Assembly (NCBI GenBank): GCA_022844015.1
Contig: JALHMO010000050.1
Location: forward strand, 1-40,721
DNA length: 40,721 nt
From: Reyranella sp.
GTDB taxonomy: Bacteria; Pseudomonadota; Alphaproteobacteria; Reyranellales; Reyranellaceae
Direction of reading: 5' to 3'
A model generated the notes under the pieces. It saw only the letters and a program-made list of their open reading frames with translations. It had not been told where the DNA came from and made no database searches. The stretch's first letter is position 1, and each line of letters opens with the position of its first letter. The position numbers and the translations under genes are program-made. This document shows positions 35,689 to 40,721 of this stretch, piece by piece.

Positions 35689-36351
35689 CTAGCCACCGAG
35701 CGGCACCGCCACCAGGACCAGCGCCGTCCCCAGCAGGGCAACGGACAAGCCGATCTGCCCGCGATTGCCTCCCGAGTAGTGAGCCCACCAGTAGCCAACG
35801 AGGAACAACAGCCCGACCTGGAGCGCATTGGCCACGCGCAGGGCAACGAATCCGTCCTGCAGCAGCAGAAGCGGGATCAACCCGGGGATCGCTGTCGCAC
35901 TGACCAGGACCGCGATCAGGATGGCTGCAATCCAATCGTCTCGCCGAAGGCGCGCCCGTGCCGTGCCGGCATGCCTGAAGAGCTCGAGCAGGGACGCGTG
36001 GAGACTGGCCCTGTCCTCGGCCCGCATCGACGGTTCGTCCCGCAGGTCGAACTCGTCTCTGACGATGGAGAGGGCCTGCGCGTCGTTCGACGCAGCCTGC
36101 AATTTTTTCACGAACTGAAGGCGTCGGTTCCGGTTGAACAGCGTGCCCAGCAGGTAGAACGCCGCGTCGATCACTCCCCAGGCGACGTTGCAGCCGAGCA
36201 GCGCCAGAGCGAGCTCGAGACCGACGATGTCGGCCCGTGGCGAGAGCAACCGCGCCCCGGTGGTTATCGTGAGCGCCATGATCAGGCCGAACAGCACCTC
36301 GAGCAGCGTTTCCGACGGGTCGAGATAGCGTTCGACGAAGCGCGCGATCAT
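35689..36351 (-). CDS. Membrane protein, VIT1/CCC1-like
   Basis: The 220-residue protein has four or five hydrophobic helices. The pattern LEVLFGLIMALTITTGA, LLGCNVAWGVIDAAFYLLG and IPGLIPLLLLQDGFVALRVANALQVG resembles VIT1/CCC1-like metal transporter family members. Its ATG overlaps the stop of the gene at 36348-37328 by four bases (ATGA), so the two are an operon. The family call is from memory of patterns, not a search. The 289-base gap downstream (35400-35688) shows no clear gene. Confidence 0.7.
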   Translation of the reverse strand: MIARFVERYLDPSETLLEVLFGLIMALTITTGARLLSPRADIVGLELALALLGCNVAWGVIDAAFYLLGTLFNRNRRLQFVKKLQAASNDAQALSIVRDEFDLRDEPSMRAEDRASLHASLLELFRHAGTARARLRRDDWIAAILIAVLVSATAIPGLIPLLLLQDGFVALRVANALQVGLLFLVGYWWAHYSGGNRGQIGLSVALLGTALVLVAVPLGG

Positions 36352-37328
36352 GGCGCCCTGTCTCCCGGGCGCCGCGCCCGCGACAGTGACACGGTGAAGT
36401 AGACGTTCCAGCCTTCCGGGCGATTTTCGACAGCGAACTCCTTGTAGCCCCTGACGTTGAAGTCGGTCGCCAGCCCGCCGACCTGCATTGACCAGCCGAT
36501 CTGCGGTCCCACGCCTGCCACGCGAGACCGGAAGCCGCCCGCCAGGGTCGAGCCGCCCGTGTCGGCGCTGAGCTGATTGAAGAGATAGCCGACGGCACCG
36601 ACATAGAAGTCGTCGCTGAACGAATAGGACGTGCCGACGTCGATATGGGCATCCACCCCGCTCTGGTATCGCGTCACCGGGTTGATGAAATTGTAGGTCA
36701 TGCCGGCCGTCACCGAGAGCTCGAAGCCCGATGGCGGCATGTAGGTGTAGCCCATGCCCCAGTCGATCGCCCAATGACCAAGTCCGACGCCGGCCAGGCG
36801 ATTGGGGTCGTAGGCGCCGAGCGGCGCGCTGCCCATGACGTAGACCATGGCGTTGTGGCTGCCCGTCTGCCACTTGAGCGAGGCCATGGGATAGAGATCG
36901 CTGATCCCGGTGGCGGTATCGCTGTTGCCAGCCGAGAATGTGCCGCCACCTGGGCCGGCCAGCACACCCCACACGGACGTGTCGGCCCGGCCGGCCGAGA
37001 AGGTGACGCCGAGCCACAGCTGCCCGTTCAGCACCGCATCGGCAAAGGTGTAGCCGGGCGTCAGGTAGAGATACTGCTCGGTGGTTTCGTAGCCGAGCAG
37101 AAGGCCGCCGCCGCGCGAGAAACTGGTGCCAGCCGTGGCGCTCGCCTTGCGGAGGTAGAAAAGTCCTTCGAGCGAGAAGCCCGGATCGCCCGGCACCGAA
37201 GCGAAGCTCGCGAACTGGCCCGGGAGCCATACGCTCGATCCGCCCTCGTCGGCGAGAGCGGCCACGGGGAAAACCCCCGTGCAAAGCGCCACAGCCAGGG
37301 GCAGGACCACACCGGCGCTGGACCGCAT
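36348..37328 (-). CDS. Outer-membrane-type beta-barrel, MetA phenol-degradation pathway family-like
   Basis: The 326-residue protein has a signal peptide (AVALCTGVFPVAALA-DE) and then aromatic-rich alternating strands with glycine and serine turns to a terminal strand WNVYFTVSLSRA, as in an outer membrane barrel. It resembles the Phenol_MetA_deg family (COG4313). The start at 37328 has GGGAG. It is followed, with a four-base overlap, by the VIT-like gene. Confidence 0.75.
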   Translation of the reverse strand: MRSSAGVVLPLAVALCTGVFPVAALADEGGSSVWLPGQFASFASVPGDPGFSLEGLFYLRKASATAGTSFSRGGGLLLGYETTEQYLYLTPGYTFADAVLNGQLWLGVTFSAGRADTSVWGVLAGPGGGTFSAGNSDTATGISDLYPMASLKWQTGSHNAMVYVMGSAPLGAYDPNRLAGVGLGHWAIDWGMGYTYMPPSGFELSVTAGMTYNFINPVTRYQSGVDAHIDVGTSYSFSDDFYVGAVGYLFNQLSADTGGSTLAGGFRSRVAGVGPQIGWSMQVGGLATDFNVRGYKEFAVENRPEGWNVYFTVSLSRARRPGDRAP

Positions 37329-37603
37329 TCGATCTCCCGTTCCAGGTCGAAATGTAACACAGGAGGCGCCCTCGAGGCATCGCGACTGTCGACAGGTGCG
37401 CGCCTTCGACCTGCGCGGCAGGGGTAGCAGGCCGCACCCATGACGCTCCTCGCCTGCGTCCTGGCACGCTGGGGCAGGCTCCGCCACCGGCGTGCGCGAC
37501 GAGCCGCTGCCAATGGGGAACACCTCGAACAGGCTGGCGGCGACATTGGCCGACTAGGCCCACCATGTCCTGGTCGGGATCGACGGGCCGGCCGAGGCCG
37601 GTG

Positions 37604-38470
37604 CTATCCCGTCGCCACCGACTGCCGTTCACGACGCCGGGTCCATTGCATGTACACCGTCGTGACGGCCACGCACACGACCAGGTAGAGCAGCACCGCG
37701 GGCACCACCAGCCTGTCGTCGGGGAAGTTGGCGTGGGCCAGGGCGACGGCCACTGCCGGATGCCTCGAGCCGCTGGCGAGCGCCAGCATGGTGCGTTCCT
37801 CGGGCCGCGGACCGCCGAGCAGATGGCCTGCCGCGAGCCCGACCGCGACGAGCGCCGCGAGCGCGACGATCGTGCCGTTGCCGACGAGGGACGCGATTGC
37901 CGGCAAGGCGATGACCAGCACCGGCAGCAACGCCGCGGCGAGCAGCACCACGGCCACCACGAGGACAAGCCTCGCGGCTCGCTCGGCGAGCCGGGGCACC
38001 AGGAATCGCACCGCTATGCCGGCGGCCAGCGGCACGAGCACCGAGGTCGCCACGGCCTTTGCGACCGTTACCGGTGACATGGCGAGCGTCGCCGGGGAGA
38101 ATCGGTCGAGCAGCGCCATGACGAGCGGTATGTAGGCCACGGACAGCACGGCCGCCGCCACCAGCAGGCCGATCGTGTACGTCCTCTGCTCGCCGACCTG
38201 CATCGCCTTGATGGGCAGGAACGGCGGCACCGGCGAGAGCGCGATCGCGACCAGCGCGATCTCTACCGCGCGGTGGAAGTCGAAAGCCAGAACCATCGCC
38301 ACGGCAAACGCCGGGACCACGACATCCATGGCGGCGACCATGCGCAGCAGCTTGCCCGGATGGCGGAACATCGACATGGCGTCCTGTGCGGTCGCCGTCA
38401 GCCCGATGCTGAGAACGAGCAGAAAGATGCTCGTCTGCAAGATGACTGGTATCAGGTTCGCCAGGGTCAT
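37604..38470 (-). CDS. Bile acid:sodium symporter-like (BASS) transporter
   Basis: The 288-residue protein has eight to ten transmembrane helices. Segments such as LSIGLTATAQDAMSMF, ALSPVPPFLPIKAMQVGEQ and SGSRHPAVAVALAHANFP resemble the BASS family. Substrate unknown. The start at 38470 has a GGAGG site. Confidence 0.85.
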   Translation of the reverse strand: MTLANLIPVILQTSIFLLVLSIGLTATAQDAMSMFRHPGKLLRMVAAMDVVVPAFAVAMVLAFDFHRAVEIALVAIALSPVPPFLPIKAMQVGEQRTYTIGLLVAAAVLSVAYIPLVMALLDRFSPATLAMSPVTVAKAVATSVLVPLAAGIAVRFLVPRLAERAARLVLVVAVVLLAAALLPVLVIALPAIASLVGNGTIVALAALVAVGLAAGHLLGGPRPEERTMLALASGSRHPAVAVALAHANFPDDRLVVPAVLLYLVVCVAVTTVYMQWTRRRERQSVATG

Positions 38471-38859
38471 GGTCCTCCAGGCGTCTCCCGGAGCGATGCC
38501 GTGGCGCGCCGGAACGACCACCCATCTTACTACGACAGTACCTGCATGGCCTCGGGCCACCTGTGCCGGCTGGCGTCAGGAATGCCGAGTTCCTCATCGA
38601 GAACCACACCTGGGCACGCGAGACTGCGGTCGCGAACGCTGCAGTGTGCGGAGACCGTTGGATTTCAGGTCCTCCCGCTCCGCCACTGCTCCCTCTGTCC
38701 GGCACGTTGCGTCACCCCTGTCGGCCCGTGCAAATGTCGGCAAGCGTCCCGAAGCCGTGATCGGCGCCTGCACGGCGGGCAGTCGGCAGCGCCCAGGGTC
38801 GGGTTGCCGCTGCCGGCTGATCGGGCTTACTGTCCGGCCAGGCTTCAAGGAAACCCTCG
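38471..38859. other. Gap without recognisable gene
   Basis: Nothing with protein-like frame or RNA-like structure is seen on either strand between the transporter and the aldolase remnant. Confidence 0.5.
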
Positions 38860-38997
38860 ATGCGTCACGATCGCCTGCGGGCACTGCTCAACGCCGGTGA
38901 GCCTTCGATCGGCACCGGCCTTCTGTCGCGCTGGCCCACGCGCGTGTCGCCGGCGGCGGCGATGGGCGCCGCCCTGACGGGCGAGGCCCGGCCATGA
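38860..38997 (+). pseudogene. HpcH/HpaI aldolase remnant, middle deleted
   Basis: The 45-codon frame begins MRHDRLRALLNAGEPSIGTG, then LLSRWPT, the N-terminus of HpcH/HpaI-family aldolases, which are normally over 250 residues. It then switches to an alanine-rich C-terminal stretch, AAAMGAALTGEARP, and ends in TGA overlapping the larA ATG. The catalytic core is missing, so no activity is expected, but the tail and its coupling to larA survive. Confidence 0.6.
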
Positions 38998-40289
38998 CCG
39001 ACTCGACGATCGACCTGCTGTTCGGCAAGGGTCACCTGCCGGTCAAGGTCCCGGCCGGCGTCCGTCCCACGGTCATCCGCAAGGGGGCGATGGCGAAGCT
39101 GCCGGACCCGAGCGGCGCCATCGCCGCCGCGCTCGCCGGCCCGATCGGCGCGCCGGCGCTGGCGGAGCTGGCACGGGGCAGGAAGAGCGCCTGCATCCTG
39201 ATCTGCGACATCACGCGCCCGGTGCCGAACCGGCTGTTCCTGCGCCCGATGGTGCAGACCATGGTGGCCGCCGGCATCCCGCTCGGCGCCATCACGATCC
39301 TGGTCGCGACCGGCCTGCATCGCCCTAACGAGGGCGAGGAGCTCGCCGAGCTGGTCGGCGATCCCTGGGTGATGGCCAACGTACGGGTCGAGAACCACGA
39401 CGCGCGCGACGAGGCCATGCACGTCCATTTCGGGCACACCGCGACGCGCGGCACGCCGATCGGGCTCGACCGCCGTTTCGTCGAGGCGGAGCTGCGCATC
39501 GCCACCGGCCTGGTCGAGCCGCACTTCATGGCCGGCTGGTCGGGCGGCCGCAAGGTGATCGCCCCTGGCGTGGCGCATCACGCGACGATCCGCACCTTCC
39601 ACTCCGCCCGCTTCATGGAGGATCCGCTCGCCGTGCAGTGCAACCTCGTCGGCAACCCGCTGCACGAGGAGCAGCTCGAGATCGTGCGCCGGCTCGGCGA
39701 CTGCTACGCGCTGAACACGGTGATCGACGAGGACCGCGATCTCGTGCACGTGACGTTCGGCGAGGTCATCGAGAGCCACATGGCTGCCGTCGACTTCGTC
39801 ACCGCGTCGACCCGGATCGGCATCGGCCGGCGCTACAGGACGATCGTAACGTCCTCGGCCGGCTACCCGCTCGACAAGACCTACTACCAGACGGTCAAAG
39901 GCATGGTGACGCCGCTCGACATCCTGGAGCCCGGCGGCACGCTGATCATCGCCTCGTCCTGCTCCGAGGGCTTTGGCTCGCCCGAGTTCCGGGAAGCGCA
40001 GGCCCGCCTGGTCGCCATGGGGCCGGAGCGCTTCCTCGCCACCCTGACCGCGAAGTCGCTGGCGGAGATCGACGAGTGGCAGACCGAGATGCAGATGAAG
40101 GCGATGCGCGTCGGGCGCATCGAGCTCTACACCACGGGCCTCGACGCCGAGGAGCGCCGCATCACGGGCGTCGCCCTCACGCCTGACGTCGATCACGCGC
40201 TGCGCGAGGCGGTCGCCCGCCACGACGATCCGAACGTGGCCTTCATTCCCGAAGGTCCCTACGTCGTGCCGGTGTTCGCCGGCGAATGA
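38994..40289 (+). CDS. larA: LarA-like nickel-pincer-dependent racemase
   Basis: The 431-residue protein fits the LarA (DUF2088) family. The first histidine lies in LVATGLHRP; the second His and the Lys that binds the nickel pincer nucleotide lie in VEPHFMAGWSGGRKVIAPG, and a third His follows in TIRTFHSARF. Whether the substrate is lactate or another 2-hydroxy acid cannot be told. Its start overlaps the aldolase remnant, and its end overlaps larC by four bases (ATGA). LarB and LarE are not in the window. Confidence 0.9.
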   Translation: MTDSTIDLLFGKGHLPVKVPAGVRPTVIRKGAMAKLPDPSGAIAAALAGPIGAPALAELARGRKSACILICDITRPVPNRLFLRPMVQTMVAAGIPLGAITILVATGLHRPNEGEELAELVGDPWVMANVRVENHDARDEAMHVHFGHTATRGTPIGLDRRFVEAELRIATGLVEPHFMAGWSGGRKVIAPGVAHHATIRTFHSARFMEDPLAVQCNLVGNPLHEEQLEIVRRLGDCYALNTVIDEDRDLVHVTFGEVIESHMAAVDFVTASTRIGIGRRYRTIVTSSAGYPLDKTYYQTVKGMVTPLDILEPGGTLIIASSCSEGFGSPEFREAQARLVAMGPERFLATLTAKSLAEIDEWQTEMQMKAMRVGRIELYTTGLDAEERRITGVALTPDVDHALREAVARHDDPNVAFIPEGPYVVPVFAGE

Positions 40290-40721
40290 CCCTCGCGATC
40301 CGCCTCGACGCCGTGGGCGGCATCGCGGGCGACATGTTTGCCGCGGCCATGGTCGATGCCCTGCCGGAGCTGCGGGCCCGCGTGCTGGCGGATGCCGCGG
40401 CGGTGCTGCCGCCCGGCACCGGCACGCCGGTCTTCACGCCCGGCACCAGCGCCGGCCTGCACTGCCTGCGCTTCGGGCTTTCGGCTCCCGCCGGCGATCA
40501 CCATCATCCTCACCATGCTCACGACCACCATCACCACGACCACGCTCACGCCGGCTTTCGCGACATGGTGGCGCGCCTCGCGGCCGCGCCGCTCAGTCCC
40601 GGCACGGCCGCGCACGCGACCGCCATCCTGCGCCGCCTGGCGGAGGCCGAGGCGGCGATCCACCATGTGCCGGTGGACGAGGTGCATTTCCACGAGATCG
40701 GCGACTGGGATTCGCTGATTG
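40286..40721 (+). CDS. larC: LarC-like nickel insertion protein, N-terminal part
   Basis: The first 145 codons are present; the gene continues beyond the window. LarC inserts nickel into the pincer cofactor of LarA. The start MTLAIRLDAVGGIAGDMFAA fits the family (DUF111). Residues 72-89 are a histidine-rich segment with 12 His, a likely metal store. The later VPVDEVHFHEIGDWDSLI is the conserved LarC motif. Confidence 0.93.
   Translation, partial: MTLAIRLDAVGGIAGDMFAAAMVDALPELRARVLADAAAVLPPGTGTPVFTPGTSAGLHCLRFGLSAPAGDHHHPHHAHDHHHHDHAHAGFRDMVARLAAAPLSPGTAAHATAILRRLAEAEAAIHHVPVDEVHFHEIGDWDSLI

Overview
The window looks like a GC-rich alphaproteobacterial chromosome. The gene order rplU-rpmA-obgE-proB-proA-nadD on the minus strand is typical of that class, and the Bug and TRAP receptors, bile-acid-symporter-type carrier and LarA homologue fit a metabolically versatile soil or freshwater rhodospirillalean or rhizobialean organism. 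Reyranella-like is a guess; no rRNA or marker phylogeny was run.

Layout. Positions 1-6010 hold the conserved cluster, from bL21 and bL27 through ObgE and the proline pathway kinase and reductase to a nadD gene cut by the window edge. Every gap of this cluster carries a REPIN-like inverted doublet of a short palindromic repeat. An exact 101-bp tandem duplication over the start of proA has created a small leader reading frame coupled to it. A strong promoter and a terminator bracket rplU-rpmA. A tRNA-Ser(CGA) lies at 6889-6978.

Positions 7043-23450 form an accessory defence island next to the tRNA. It starts with a ParD-like antitoxin and a broken ParE-like toxin, followed by a minus-strand operon transcribed from about 23.3 kb down to 7.5 kb: small excisionase-type HTH gene, brxA, brxB, brxC, pglX 5' half, fic, pglX 3' half, pglZ, brxL and a PD-(D/E)xK-like gene. 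This is type 1 BREX order, but pglX is split into two genes with a fic gene of intact HPFxxGNGR motif between them. The second half of PglX begins with a helical stretch containing T-x-x-x-E-G, the inhibitory motif of class I Fic antitoxins, which Fic itself lacks. I infer a BREX methyltransferase physically combined with a Fic toxin-antitoxin pair. Nearly all junctions are 1-11 base overlaps, so the proteins are probably made together. Three 20-bp-period repeats sit just downstream of the inferred BREX promoter.

Positions 23518-38470 are flanking chromosome: a DUF3833 lipoprotein with TspO, a dienelactone-hydrolase-like enzyme, a family 5 ABC binding protein with a nitroreductase, a DsbA-like isomerase, a Bug receptor, a TRAP permease pair, OsmC, envelope proteins and a bile-acid-symporter-type carrier. 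Several gene remnants lie among them: two GMC oxidoreductase pieces, the tail of a TRAP fused permease joined to one of them, and an HpcH/HpaI aldolase with its middle missing. The window ends with larA and the start of larC, which overlap by four bases and follow the aldolase remnant.
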